A stretch of 56,054 bases of DNA from Cyanobacteria bacterium RU_5_0 (GCA_012033255.1 JAAUSF010000018.1:1-56054); one strand, 5' to 3'; counted from the stretch's first letter, positions 24,985-33,728 are shown. The notes: generated by a model not told the origin, from the letters alone. Numbers and translations: made by a program.

Positions 24985-25224
24985 ATGACCCAATCGGCAG
25001 CAGAACTGCCCTCCCCTGCAAAGTGGCGATCGCTGAGTCGCCCCGAATTTGAGCGACGCTATGCGGCAGATCCTCACATCAAGAAAGCAGCTGCCCAGCT
25101 ATCAACACCAACACTTCATCGCGATCCATTTGATAGAATGCTCATCTGTCAGACGCTACAAAACGGGCTGGTGATTGCAACAGTGGACGCAGCAATCCGA
25201 GCTTATTCTGTCAGTATTATCTAG
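24985..25224 (+). pseudogene. Chimera of Uma2 N-terminus and VapC/PIN C-terminus
   Basis: The first ~35 residues (SPAKWRSLSRPEFERRYAAD PHIKKA) match the start of a Uma2 protein. The last ~38 (HRDPFDRMLICQTLQNGLVI ATVDAAIRAYSV) match the end of a PIN-domain VapC toxin, with the second acidic pair D-F-D and the final strand. Neither is complete. The join at residue ~36-40 is in frame. Likely a product of deletion between two neighbours. Confidence 0.55.
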
Positions 25225-25327
25225 CATCACAGCCCAATTCACTTCTGAGTGGAGCAACCTGAACGATAGATGAAGAGACCTACAACTGTCCGCTCCATTG
25301 CGTTGTTCGACCGCTGTTTCTCGTTGA

Positions 25328-26173
25328 CTACATTCTACTTCCAATATCTTGCAATCGATTAAACTGCTGCACTAGAAATGGCACTCGATCAAGGCTTTGC
25401 CGATAATTCCAGGTATATGAAATGATGGCGTATACATCACCAGTCTTCGTCCCAAGGGAAATGACGGTGCGAATTAATATAGCCGTAAATGCACCGACAA
25501 TAAAGATTTCAAATACGCCCCAGGTTGCTGCTTCAGCATTAGACAACTGAATGCGCCACTTAGTGAGAGAACTATAGTGGGATTGAATCATGTCTGGCTG
25601 TTGGTGACTCAGAATATCAACTTCATGTTCTAGTTGATCATTGAGCTTCTGGTGCAGCAATCGAGTTTTACAGGAATAGATATAATTAACTGCGCTGAGC
25701 GGTAGCAAAAGTAGCAAACAGTAAAAACCGATTTGTCGGTCATAAGTGAATAGCATGACTAATGCACCTATAAATCCAAAGAGTGAGTTAATTATTTCTG
25801 GGATGTCGCGCTCAAAGAAGCCAACAAGCTCTCGTGATAGTGACGATCGCGCTGCAATTTGCGAGAGTGGTATACCTTGCTTGGTTTGTTCTAAAACCGT
25901 GGATGCCGCAAGATTGCTATAAATTAGAGAAAATGTGCGAGTGTCATAAACTTGTCGAAATACTCCCGTCAGTGCATGAGCTACCCAGGCAATAGCGAAC
26001 GGAATCATATTTCCATAAGACTGCTTGAGTAATCCATTGATGGCAATGCCAATTGTCAGGGGATGTATCAGTTCAAAAAAGTTTTCTAGCAGAGTGAGTC
26101 CGTAAGTCAATAGAATTGACCAATGATACTTAGAAAAAATGTGGCGCAAGGTTCTTTCTAGGTTTTTGCTCAT
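25328..26173 (-). CDS. Six-transmembrane-domain protein of the ABC transporter type, no ATPase
   Basis: A 281-residue protein whose six hydrophobic helices and loops (TIGIAINGLL, QTKQGIPLSQIAARSSLSRE, FFERDIPEIINSLFGFIGAL) match the membrane half of ABC exporters, but no nucleotide-binding domain is fused or adjacent. Such stand-alone proteins are seen in cyanobacteria and proteobacteria with unknown cargo. It follows the coq4-like gene (83 bp gap) on the same strand, so it may share its TetR control. Confidence 0.75.
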   Translation of the reverse strand: MSKNLERTLRHIFSKYHWSILLTYGLTLLENFFELIHPLTIGIAINGLLKQSYGNMIPFAIAWVAHALTGVFRQVYDTRTFSLIYSNLAASTVLEQTKQGIPLSQIAARSSLSRELVGFFERDIPEIINSLFGFIGALVMLFTYDRQIGFYCLLLLLPLSAVNYIYSCKTRLLHQKLNDQLEHEVDILSHQQPDMIQSHYSSLTKWRIQLSNAEAATWGVFEIFIVGAFTAILIRTVISLGTKTGDVYAIISYTWNYRQSLDRVPFLVQQFNRLQDIGSRM

Positions 26174-26255
26174 TGTTGTCTAATTGTTGTGGCTGGATCA
26201 GCGATAAGAGTTTGCCTGATCTCAATGACAAAGATCAGGCAAACTAGTGAATTGG

Positions 26256-26948
26256 CTAGCAGATCGGGCGAATATTCAGTTCAGCTTGCCATTCAGATAA
26301 CGGCTTATCCCAACCCTCTTCCCACCTTTGAGCAAACAGGGATTTTGCAATCCGTCCCATCTCTAGCCCTTGAGCGATCGCTTGAATCAATTTGGGCAAT
26401 TCATTCGGAGCAAGCAAGGTGCTAGAAACTAGAGCATTAGCGATCAGCATCGCGGCTAGAGGGTAAGGAAACTGAGGTAAGTGAAAGGCTTGCAAACCGA
26501 TTTCACCGACAGGAGAAACATCAAACCCAGTCACGATGTGCCAGATATCGTGGGTTTGGCTTAACCGAGCTTCGACGTAGCTGGCATCTGAATCAATTTT
26601 CATGTGGGAGTACAAATCCGGATCGAACCCCTGTGTTTTCATTCGGGTTGCATAGATGCGTCCCAGTGAATCGGGGGGGCACTGCAACAGCATGTCCAAA
26701 TTGTGAGGTGGAGCGATGTAGCGCTCTTGAATCAAGGCAGAGGACTCTGGATCTGATTTCAAAGATTTGGCAGCGCGATCGGAAGCAGGCGTTTCCACCA
26801 GTGCCGCAGTCAATTCCCCAACAGACTCTAACCCCCCATCTCCAGCTAACATTGCCGTGAAGGATTTCAAAATAATCAGCATTTGGAAATGAATTTGGTG
26901 CTGGATTTCAGCGTCGGACGGTTGATTGAGTAAGTTCAACAAGTTCAT
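26256..26948 (-). CDS. Coq4 family protein
   Basis: A 230-residue protein with the Coq4 zinc motif HDIWH (residues 133-137) followed 11 residues later by Glu (E149): HDxxH(x11)E. Coq4 acts in ubiquinone synthesis in eukaryotes, where it removes the C1 carboxylate. Cyanobacteria make plastoquinone, so the role here is not established. A palindromic operator lies 28 bp upstream and the TetR gene 93 bp upstream carries the same palindrome, which suggests direct repression. Confidence 0.85.
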   Translation of the reverse strand: MNLLNLLNQPSDAEIQHQIHFQMLIILKSFTAMLAGDGGLESVGELTAALVETPASDRAAKSLKSDPESSALIQERYIAPPHNLDMLLQCPPDSLGRIYATRMKTQGFDPDLYSHMKIDSDASYVEARLSQTHDIWHIVTGFDVSPVGEIGLQAFHLPQFPYPLAAMLIANALVSSTLLAPNELPKLIQAIAQGLEMGRIAKSLFAQRWEEGWDKPLSEWQAELNIRPIC

Positions 26949-26976
26949 GAGTTCAGACCTCCAAAATGATTTATAT

Positions 26977-26986
26977 CGAGCGCTCG
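26977..26986. promoter_or_regulatory. Palindrome CGAGCGCTCG, likely TetR operator
   Basis: A perfect 10-bp palindrome 28 bp upstream of the Coq4 ATG. CGAGCGCTC recurs at 27631-27639 before the TetR gene, so both promoters probably answer to this TetR. Confidence 0.65.
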
Positions 26987-27041
26987 GTTTTTATTGAGTC
27001 ACAAAATTAATCCGTGGTTGCTGGTGTGATCAACGAAAGAA

Positions 27042-27617
27042 TTAGCCGATCGTGGTTTTGGTTTTCTCGAAGTAGGCAATCAGCATTTGCATCAGCAGAT
27101 CAATTTGTTCGGCAAACGAGAGTTCATCATTGCCAACCTGTTCAATCAACACGCCGTTAATGAGGGTCCAAACAAATCGAGCAATTTTTGGCTCTTGAAT
27201 GCCCAGTAAATTAGTCATGATTTGCTGATATCGATCGTCCACTTGTTGAAAGATTGGGTTGGATTGAATTTCCTGTGCATCATTGTGCTGATAGAAATTT
27301 ATCCAGACAATCGCTTGCTTGATGAAATGTACTTCATGCTGAATTAGAAGCTGACCTAATGCCTTAATCCGTTCTTCCAATGTTTCTCCAGATGCCTCTT
27401 TGAGTAGAAGGGCATCTTGGCGGCTAATTTCATCTACTAGCTGCTCAAACAAGGCTTTCTTGCTGGGGAAGTAGTGATACAGCGCTCCAGTAGATACCCC
27501 AATCTCCTGACAAAGTTGGCGCGTTGTCACGTTCGCATAACCTCTTTCCGCAAACAGATCGAAGCATTTAAAAAGAATGTCTTTCCGCTGCTTCTCAAAA
27601 TCAACAACTTTGGGCAT
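27042..27617 (-). CDS. TetR/AcrR family repressor
   Basis: A 191-residue protein with N-terminal HTH VTTRQLCQEIGVSTGALYHY followed by FPSKKALFEQLVDEIS, and a variable ligand-binding domain. ATG at 27617 (MPKVVDFEKQR) is used, since the upstream codons would place the operator within the gene. Its own operator CGAGCGCTC lies at 27631-27639, and the downstream Coq4 gene has the same palindrome. Ligand unknown. Confidence 0.85.
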   Translation of the reverse strand: MPKVVDFEKQRKDILFKCFDLFAERGYANVTTRQLCQEIGVSTGALYHYFPSKKALFEQLVDEISRQDALLLKEASGETLEERIKALGQLLIQHEVHFIKQAIVWINFYQHNDAQEIQSNPIFQQVDDRYQQIMTNLLGIQEPKIARFVWTLINGVLIEQVGNDELSFAEQIDLLMQMLIAYFEKTKTTIG

Positions 27618-27630
27618 GAATAATTTATTC

Positions 27631-27675
27631 CGAGCGCTCACTCTAGTATAGTCTATCCCATATTGGTACTGTCAA
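27631..27675 (-). promoter_or_regulatory. TetR promoter with operator copy
   Basis: On the - strand: TTGACA (27675-27670), 19 bp, TATACT (27650-27645), then GAGCGCTCG (27639-27631), overlapping the expected transcription start. This fits autorepression. Confidence 0.55.
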
Positions 27676-27767
27676 GAGCTGTAAAGACACGATTCCTCCT
27701 GGATTAAAGCGGTCGAACGACTAAGATAAGCAGCTAGTGCTTTGTCAAGCCAGATTTGATGGGTAAT

Positions 27768-27820
27768 GGGGGGGTGGGGCGTTGCCCCCACGCAGAGGTT
27801 TCACCCCTGCACCCCGCAAA
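27768..27820. repeat. GC-rich hairpin repeat, relative of 2127-2180
   Basis: GGGGCGTTGCCCC and GCAGAGG...CCCCTGC stems. It shares the GTTGCCCCCA-CGCAG-order with the first hairpin. The remaining bases of 27618-27971 hold no gene I can support. Confidence 0.45.
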
Positions 27821-27971
27821 ACAAAACGGCAAAGTCGTTGCAAATGCTCATGAACACCAGCCCATTCAATCCGCCCCAGGGTCAGCGAAGATGGCAAAGA
27901 TTTTGCCTGTCCTGCCTGCCTGTAGAAAGTAAGCCGACATGGAAGTTCTGCCGTTGCGTACATCGGCTACC

Positions 27972-28592
27972 TCACAACTTAGCTCTGATAATTTGGTTTG
28001 CTGTCAGTTTTAAGTTTGGAAAAGTTGGGATGAATACAATTTGATCTTCTCGGTACACCTCTTCATCGTAAAGACCTTCTACTAGTGTCAGCACTGTCAC
28101 CCTCTTATCAACGGGTTTCTTATTTTGATTGACGTTACTCCAATCCACCAACACATAACAAGGAATACCAACAATGTTGTATTCCGCTCGCTTTTTGCGG
28201 TGGTCAGTGATTTCAGTGCCAGTGCTGACGACTTCTACAACCAGTGGTGGTGCTGGTTCACTCAAGTCGATGACGGCTTCTCGATCTGCCATTGCTTCCC
28301 ACTGTTCTGTAGGAAGTACCACTACATCGGGAACTCGACTGGTATCTCGCCGCCCCACTTGGGGGACTCTCACAGCAACCTGACTACCCATCTTAGAGAG
28401 CCAAGGATAGCCCATTTTTGAAATCTCAGCTTTGAATTGATCGTTGAGAAATTCCATAATGTCGCCATGTTGCCCTCTGGCTTGCCCCATCTCTACTAAG
28501 ACTCCTCGATCCAGTTCATAACGGGTATCTGACCCATCCTCATAGGTCAACCATTCTTCAAAAGTCATTAGTTTGGATGCAGTGGTGGTCAT
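27972..28592 (-). CDS. Uma2 family endonuclease-like protein
   Basis: A 206-residue protein with the family layout: MTFEEWLTYEDGSDTRYELD RGVLVEM, then SRVPDVVVLP, then PPLVVEVVSTGTEITDHRKK RAEYNIVGIPCYVLVDW, where PD, E-V and K form the nuclease-like site. Function not established. Downstream region 28593-28899 (upstream of the gene) holds no other gene; it contains a short imperfect tandem repeat, CTGTGCAAGATAGTTCAT and CTGTGCGAGATGGTTCAT (28756-28793). Confidence 0.8.
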   Translation of the reverse strand: MTTTASKLMTFEEWLTYEDGSDTRYELDRGVLVEMGQARGQHGDIMEFLNDQFKAEISKMGYPWLSKMGSQVAVRVPQVGRRDTSRVPDVVVLPTEQWEAMADREAVIDLSEPAPPLVVEVVSTGTEITDHRKKRAEYNIVGIPCYVLVDWSNVNQNKKPVDKRVTVLTLVEGLYDEEVYREDQIVFIPTFPNLKLTANQIIRAKL

Positions 28593-28899
28593 AGCGATCG
28601 TTTATCTACTCTATTTGATTTGTTGCTTCTTGATTTGTTGCTTCGTCCCCTGGCAGTGCCCAAGGTTCTACTCCAAGCAGAGATACGCGGTTTTCTAGTT
28701 GGCAAGACCTGTAAATCAAAAATTAGATTCATTGCAATTCTATTCCTTGTTCAGTTCTGTGCAAGATAGTTCATCTCTGTGCGAGATGGTTCATCACTGC
28801 GCTGACAAGTGCTGAACCTATGTTAGCCTTATTTGTAAGGAACCGGATCAACCCACACTAAATTTCAAACAGAGCAAGACTCCTTCAAATTCAAACTGA

Positions 28900-29400
28900 T
28901 TAGCTGGAAGGTGAGCCAATTGAGCGACTGACAATTTCGTTTGCTTGCTTCTCGGCTTCCTCTTTGCGTTCACTATAGCGATCGGTTAGGTAATCAACTT
29001 TGTCACGTAACAGCAGCGTAAATTTGTAAAGCTCTTCCATTACATCAACAACGCGATCGCGGTAGGGGGAATCTTTCATCGTCCCATCTTCATTGAACTC
29101 TTGATAGGCTTTTGGCACAGAAGATTGATTTGGAACTGTAAACATTCGCATCCAACGCCCCAACACTCGAAGCGTATTGACGGCATTATAGGACTGCGAA
29201 CCGCCACAAACTTGCATCACTGCTAGGGTTTTGCCCTGTGTAGGTCGCACTGCGCCAATACTGAGTGGAATCCAACCAATCTGGTGTTTCATTAAACCAC
29301 TAATATTGCCGTGCATTTCTGGGCTTGACCACACATGTCCTTCTGACCAGTAGACGAGTTCTCTCACACTGAATTTATTTGTTACAGTTTCCGGATTCAT
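28900..29400 (-). pseudogene. arsH: ArsH-type flavoprotein, N-terminal part missing
   Basis: The segment [40 protein letters not shown] and [28 protein letters not shown] matches the middle and C-terminal part of ArsH, an NADPH-dependent FMN oxidoreductase of arsenic resistance. A full ArsH has about 230-240 residues; here only ~150 are homologous, and the N-terminal flavin-binding loop (GSxRxxSxSxxL) is lacking. The ATG at 29400 lies within the end of arsR. Best explained by a deletion that fused arsR's end region to the middle of arsH. Confidence 0.7.
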
Positions 29401-29668
29401 CGCTACACCAAACTGATGGATCTGCCTTACAGCAATCCTCAGTCAGAAATTTTAAAAGTTGACTTGTCCCATCCCAGTTGATTGCATAGAATATCTGCCG
29501 TTGAATTCGCCAAGAGTAGATTAAATTAGCTCGCTCTAGCTGTGCAAGATGCCGAGACATCGTAGAAGGGTTAACACTCAAAGCCGAAGCAACTTCCCCC
29601 GCAGGTAGACCCGAAGGTCCTGCACGGACAAGCAGACGGTAAGCTGCAAGCCGTGTCTCTTGAGCGAA
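29375..29668 (-). pseudogene. arsR: ArsR-type metalloregulator, 5' end lost
   Basis: FAQETRLAAYRLLVRAGPSG LPAGEVASALSVNPSTMSRHL and ANLIYSWRIQRQIFYAINW match ArsR/SmtB repressors; the ending [19 protein letters not shown] has the Cys pairs typical of arsenic sensors. The first ~10-15 codons are gone: homology begins at FAQETR (29668), and upstream sequence is antisense to the GNAT gene. The recombination point is around 29670. With no start or promoter of its own, it is probably not made. Confidence 0.6.
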
Positions 29669-29695
29669 GTCATACCGAAATACCAAAATACCGAA

Positions 29696-30199
29696 ATGCA
29701 AATTGAACCATACACCCACCACCACCTTGATGCCGTTGTTCGTCTTTCGCTTCGAGCATGGACTCCAGTCTTTGATTCGATTCAGAACGCGATGAACGCT
29801 GATGTGTACCGGGCATTCTATCCTAATCATTGGCGTGTGAGCCAGCAAAAGGCTGTCGAGGATGTCTGCGCTGCGGAAGACACACATGTATGGGTTGCGA
29901 GGGTCTTCGACCGACCAGAGGTTAACGATGCAGGTTCTACTGTGGGCTTTGTCGCCGTGAAACTACACTCAGAGGACAGCATGGGTGAAATCTACATGGT
30001 CGCGGTCGATCCAGACTTTCAAGGTCACGGCATTGGCAGCGCTCTGATCGAATTCGCTCTGGATTGGATGAAAGAGGCTGGGATGTCGATTGCGATGGTT
30101 GAAACCGGAGGTGATCCCGGTCATGCCCCAGCCCGTCACACCTATGAAAAGGCGGGCTTCGGGCTGTGGCCAGTCGCCAGATACTTCAAGAAGCTCTAG
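29696..30199 (+). CDS. GNAT family acetyltransferase
   Basis: A 167-residue protein starting MQIEPYTHHHLDAVVRLSLR. The acetyl-CoA loop is VAVDPDFQGHGIGSALIEFA (Q-x-x-G-x-G) and the C-terminal PARHTYEKAGFGLWP is the usual last strand region. Substrate unknown. The gene begins next to the truncated arsR and lacks a visible RBS, so it may have been moved there. Confidence 0.8.
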   Translation: MQIEPYTHHHLDAVVRLSLRAWTPVFDSIQNAMNADVYRAFYPNHWRVSQQKAVEDVCAAEDTHVWVARVFDRPEVNDAGSTVGFVAVKLHSEDSMGEIYMVAVDPDFQGHGIGSALIEFALDWMKEAGMSIAMVETGGDPGHAPARHTYEKAGFGLWPVARYFKKL

Positions 30200-30350
30200 C
30201 TGCCGATAAGTAAACGGCTGTTTCGTTCGCGATCCAGCCGGACAAAAAGTGGAAGCTTCCTTTTGGGATGAACAGCTTGCTGACAATCTCGCTTAATCTG
30301 TCGAGGAGAAAACAGAGAAGCAACGTTTATGAAGCAGCTTGGCTGAAAGG

Positions 30351-30570
30351 TTATGCCGATGAGATTGGCAACGTCATCAGGTGTTCGTCGTAGAAGCGTC
30401 CAGCTTTAAGGAATGCCTCTTGCTCAGTCCCGTAGATCCGGAAGCCAAGCGATCGATAAAGACAAATTGCTGCTTCTTGTTGAGTTACAACCGTTAAGTT
30501 GACTCTGCGAATGCTTTGCATGTTTGCTGCCCAATTCAACGCTTCCTTGACCAGCGATCGCCCACAACCC
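30351..30570 (-). pseudogene. GNAT acetyltransferase fragment
   Basis: Reads VRGCGRSLVKEALNWAANMQ then SIRRVNLTVVTQQEAAICLYRSLGFRIYGTEQEAFLKAGRFYDEHLM. It contains the acetyl-CoA loop (RGxGxxL) and the C-terminal half of a GNAT. A stop lies just upstream in the same frame, so the N-terminal half is missing; the break is beside the 3' end of the next membrane protein gene. Confidence 0.65.
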
Positions 30571-30581
30571 CTAACGCTTAA

Positions 30582-31055
30582 TCAAGGATTGGCATTTTCT
30601 TCAATGGCTCTTTTGGGTCGCCAAAGGTAGATCCCAAGGGCAAGGATCAGGATAAACGGGATGTCAGTAAACCACTTGCTCCAGTAATGCTCCGGCATCA
30701 TCAACGCCTGCATTACCATAAGAAGACCGTGGAAGAGGTTAGCCCACATTGTGAAGTTGAGAAACGACAGGTATGCCAGTGGTTTTTGAGCAGCCAGAAA
30801 GAAGAAGACTCCCCACACGAGATAGATGATGAATAACATGGGGGGAACATGACACGGTTCACCGCCGCACTGGATACCATTCCAGATTGTCCAATTCAGG
30901 GGTTCTCCCTCTGCCAGCAAGGGAATTTGAAGCAGGAAGCCCAGGAAGAGCGAACCGAAGATAATCAGAGACAGAACGCCGTAAATCCGCAGGAAGAGCG
31001 CAAGCGTAGCCAGTTTTTTGATTTCGTTGTTGACCATAATGTGGGATTGAGTCAT
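30582..31055 (-). CDS. Four-helix membrane protein (DUF6632-like)
   Basis: A 157-residue protein with four hydrophobic segments (LRIYGVLSLIIFGSLFLGFL, MLFIIYLVWGVFFFL, ANLFHGLLMVMQALM, FILILALGIYLW) and a GEPCHVPP loop. It resembles DUF6632 proteins often found with HxlR regulators. It is divergent from the HxlR gene, with two operator copies between, so it is the likely target of that regulator. Confidence 0.65.
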   Translation of the reverse strand: MTQSHIMVNNEIKKLATLALFLRIYGVLSLIIFGSLFLGFLLQIPLLAEGEPLNWTIWNGIQCGGEPCHVPPMLFIIYLVWGVFFFLAAQKPLAYLSFLNFTMWANLFHGLLMVMQALMMPEHYWSKWFTDIPFILILALGIYLWRPKRAIEENANP

Positions 31056-31075
31056 ATGGCTCCGTCCAATTCTTA

Positions 31076-31125
31076 ACTTGTGTTTTGCAAGTTATTATAA
31101 TGAACATGACTTGTAAAATGCAAGT
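31076..31125. promoter_or_regulatory. Two HxlR-type operators between divergent genes
   Basis: ACTTGTGTTTTGCAAGT (31076-31092) and ACTTGTAAAATGCAAGT (31109-31125). Each has ACTTG and (G)CAAGT arms around a 6-7 bp spacer, and their centres are 33 bp (about three turns) apart. They lie between the DUF6632-like gene and the HxlR gene and would control both. Confidence 0.75.
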
Positions 31126-31145
31126 AACCTTAATCAGTTCTTCCA

Positions 31146-31499
31146 ATGTCCCAAGCTCGTCGTTCATCCTGCCCAATTGCGTGTTCGCTTGATTTAATTG
31201 GCGATCGCTGGACTCTTCTAGTGATTCGAGACATGATGTTTTTGAAGAAACAGCGGTTTGAAGAGTTTTTAGAATCCCCGGAGAAAATCTCAACCAATAT
31301 TTTGACCAATCGACTTAAATCGCTTGAAGAGATGGGCTTGGTGGAAAAACACGCCTACAGCAACCATTCTCGTCGCATGAACTACCAGTTAACAGAACAG
31401 GGAGAAAGTCTTCGTCCTGTTCTAAAAGCAATGATTGCCTGGGGACTCAAGCATGTTCCGGATACACAAATTCCTGATGATCAGCAGTCTGAGGTTTGA
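31146..31499 (+). CDS. HxlR family transcriptional regulator
   Basis: A 117-residue winged-helix protein. CPIACSLDLIGDRWTLLVIR is the family start with its redox-active type Cys, and ILTNRLKSLEEMGLVEKHAY is the recognition region. HxlR regulators sense aldehydes, quinones or disulfide stress. Two operators lie upstream between it and its divergent neighbour. Confidence 0.85.
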   Translation: MSQARRSSCPIACSLDLIGDRWTLLVIRDMMFLKKQRFEEFLESPEKISTNILTNRLKSLEEMGLVEKHAYSNHSRRMNYQLTEQGESLRPVLKAMIAWGLKHVPDTQIPDDQQSEV

Positions 31500-31638
31500 A
31501 TGACAACAACCTACTCTGCGCTCGCCTCATCGTAGTCATCCATAGTGTGATAGCGTTTGAGATCAGAGATGGCTATATTCAGACCATCTACAGTATGCAG
31601 AATTCAGAGAAGCTAAAGCGATTGGATGCAAGATCACT

Positions 31639-32529
31639 GTGACTAATCCAACTCCAAACAAGCTGCCTTTAATCCTGCCCCGATCGCCGATTTTGACGAG
31701 TGACGGCTCGAACTGGGACAACATTCACTTCGCCTACTTTCAGCAGCCTGCCTGTGAAGTGCCAGAGCATGTATCGCCTCGACATACCCTTTGCCTCAAT
31801 GCTGGCAAGCCCGTGAGACTGGATCAAGTTGTGGACGGACACCGCCAAGCAGTTGACTCAATCCCAGGAGATTTGGCAATTTATCCCGCTGCTCTGAGCC
31901 AGCAGTTTCGTTGGGACAGAGAAGCTGAGTTTTTCAATCTGTTTTTAGAGCCGTCATTTCTGACTCAGGTGAGCTATGACGTGTTTGGCAGCGATCGCCT
32001 GGAACTGATTCCCCAACTTGGAACACTTTCTGATCCCTTGGTTCATCAAATTAGCTTGGCGCTAAAAACATCTCTGGAGATTGATGGGAAAAACAGTAGT
32101 CTCTATGCCGATGCGATCGCCCATGCGCTGGTCGTCCATCTTCTAGCTCGGTATTCCACGCAGTCACGCCCAATCAAACCGATTACAGGTGGCTTTAGCC
32201 AGACGCAATGGCAACAAGTGGTTGATTTTATTCATGCAAATCTCGATCGAAATATTTGCTTAGCTGAGTTGGCAGAAATTGTCCGATTGAGTCCTTATCA
32301 TTTTGCTCATGTGTTCAAGAAATCAACGAACACATCACCACACCAATATGTTATTCGTTGTCGGATTGAACGAGCTAAACAACTGATGGTGACGGGATTA
32401 TCGATCGCAGAAATTGCTCACACGGTCGGTTTTGCCAGTCAGGGACATTTTACTTCCCATTTCAAACGGCTTGTGGGCGTTACGCCTAAAGTGTTTTTGC
32501 AACAGCGTGCAACTCCGCAAGAACGTTGA
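31639..32529 (+). CDS. AraC family transcriptional regulator
   Basis: A 296-residue protein. C-terminal two HTH motifs: ICLAELAEIVRLSPYHFAHV and LSIAEIAHTVGFASQGHFTS then HFKRLVGVTPKVF, as in AraC/XylS. The N-terminal half is a cupin-like sensor. The frame starts with GTG at 31639. It precedes the azoreductase gene on the same strand, which it may control. Confidence 0.8.
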   Translation: MTNPTPNKLPLILPRSPILTSDGSNWDNIHFAYFQQPACEVPEHVSPRHTLCLNAGKPVRLDQVVDGHRQAVDSIPGDLAIYPAALSQQFRWDREAEFFNLFLEPSFLTQVSYDVFGSDRLELIPQLGTLSDPLVHQISLALKTSLEIDGKNSSLYADAIAHALVVHLLARYSTQSRPIKPITGGFSQTQWQQVVDFIHANLDRNICLAELAEIVRLSPYHFAHVFKKSTNTSPHQYVIRCRIERAKQLMVTGLSIAEIAHTVGFASQGHFTSHFKRLVGVTPKVFLQQRATPQER

Positions 32530-32609
32530 AAACGATCGCAAGAACATTGAAGAGAAGCATGTGAACATTGCCACATACTGAATGCATCAGCCGATTTCAA
32601 GGTTCGCTT

Positions 32610-33221
32610 ATGCAACACATTCTTCACATTGACGCGAGCTACAGCAATGAACGATCGATATCACGAGTTTTGTCTCAAGATTTCATCACGGCTTGGAAAA
32701 AACTTCACCCTGAAGTTGCTGTCCTCTACCGAGATCTAGGGCATTTCCCAGTTCCCTACATTAATGAAACCTGGATTGCCGCCATTCATTCGCCACCCGA
32801 AACTCACACACCAGAGATGATTGAAGCGTTAAAAGCGTCTAACCCATTGCTGGAAGAGTTTTTGTCGGTCGATCGCTATGTCTTCGGAGTGCCGATGTAT
32901 GGCTTTACGATTCCGGCAACCCTGAAAGCCTACCTCGAACATTTGATTCGGATTGGACGTACCTATGAGGTCACTGAAGCAGGGGTCAAAGGGCTGGTGC
33001 ATGGCAAGAAGGCTCTGTTTATTACAAGCCGTGGTGGTGACTATTCTCCGGGTTCTACTTTTGGTGAGGATCACCAAGAACCGTATCTTCGTACCATTTT
33101 TGGATCGTTTGGAATCAAGGATGTTCAGTTTATTAATGTGAACAATCTGGTCTTAAAAGACCGAGAGCAGTCGATTTCAACGGCTCAAGCAAGTCTTCAA
33201 ACCCTCGCGACTCAATGGTAA
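32610..33221 (+). CDS. FMN-dependent NADH-azoreductase / quinone reductase
   Basis: A 203-residue flavodoxin-fold protein: MQHILHIDASYSNERSISRV is the FMN phosphate loop, FGVPMYGFTIPATLKAYLEH the isoalloxazine-binding segment, and ITSRGGDYSPGS the substrate pocket. It reduces azo compounds or quinones by two electrons at the expense of NADH. ATG at 32610; the upstream frame does not add conserved sequence. Located 80 bp after an AraC gene. Confidence 0.8.
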   Translation: MQHILHIDASYSNERSISRVLSQDFITAWKKLHPEVAVLYRDLGHFPVPYINETWIAAIHSPPETHTPEMIEALKASNPLLEEFLSVDRYVFGVPMYGFTIPATLKAYLEHLIRIGRTYEVTEAGVKGLVHGKKALFITSRGGDYSPGSTFGEDHQEPYLRTIFGSFGIKDVQFINVNNLVLKDREQSISTAQASLQTLATQW

Positions 33222-33303
33222 GGACGAGAGCAGCTTTCTTTAAACCATCGCGACAATTGTAAAACGCTGCTATCAACACTTTGTATGAAGGGAAGGAATC
33301 ACT

Positions 33304-33723
33304 ATGTCACACGAAAATCTAGAGAATACTCGCCGTCTGTTCGAGGCTGTTGAAGAATTTGATGTTGCTGGAGTGCTTGCCACTTATGACCCTGAGATTG
33401 TCATCCGCGATGCAGAATCCCTGCCCTACGGTGGCACCTATCACGGTCTCGAAGGCGCGAAGCAGCATGTTGAAGGCGCTGCCCAAACTTGGAGTCCCTT
33501 TAAACCCTCAGCCGCCGAGCGGAAACTGGATGCTGTCTTTCTGGATTCTGGGGAGTATGTCATTGTGCTTTGGCGGCTGAAAGGACTGGAAGCAAGTAGC
33601 GGCAGAACACTCGATTCGCCAACCGTTAGCGTTTATAAAATGCGAGATAGCAAAATTGTTGAATCCCAGATGTTTTACTCAGATTCGGTTGCGATCGCAC
33701 AATTTCTAGCAAGCAAAACTTGA
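33304..33723 (+). CDS. SnoaL/NTF2-like protein
   Basis: A 139-residue cone-shaped alpha+beta protein: LFEAVEEFDVAGVLATYDPE and AESLPYGGTYHGLEGAKQHV are typical of the SnoaL-like family, which holds ketosteroid isomerase-type and unknown enzymes. No catalytic pair can be confirmed. Same strand as the azoreductase, 82 bp downstream. Confidence 0.7.
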   Translation: MSHENLENTRRLFEAVEEFDVAGVLATYDPEIVIRDAESLPYGGTYHGLEGAKQHVEGAAQTWSPFKPSAAERKLDAVFLDSGEYVIVLWRLKGLEASSGRTLDSPTVSVYKMRDSKIVESQMFYSDSVAIAQFLASKT

Positions 33724-33728
33724 ACTAA

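Noticed and set aside
28756-28793. Imperfect 18-bp tandem repeat
   Set aside because: Only two copies; too little to call a repeat element, so it is only mentioned in the neighbouring Uma2 entry.
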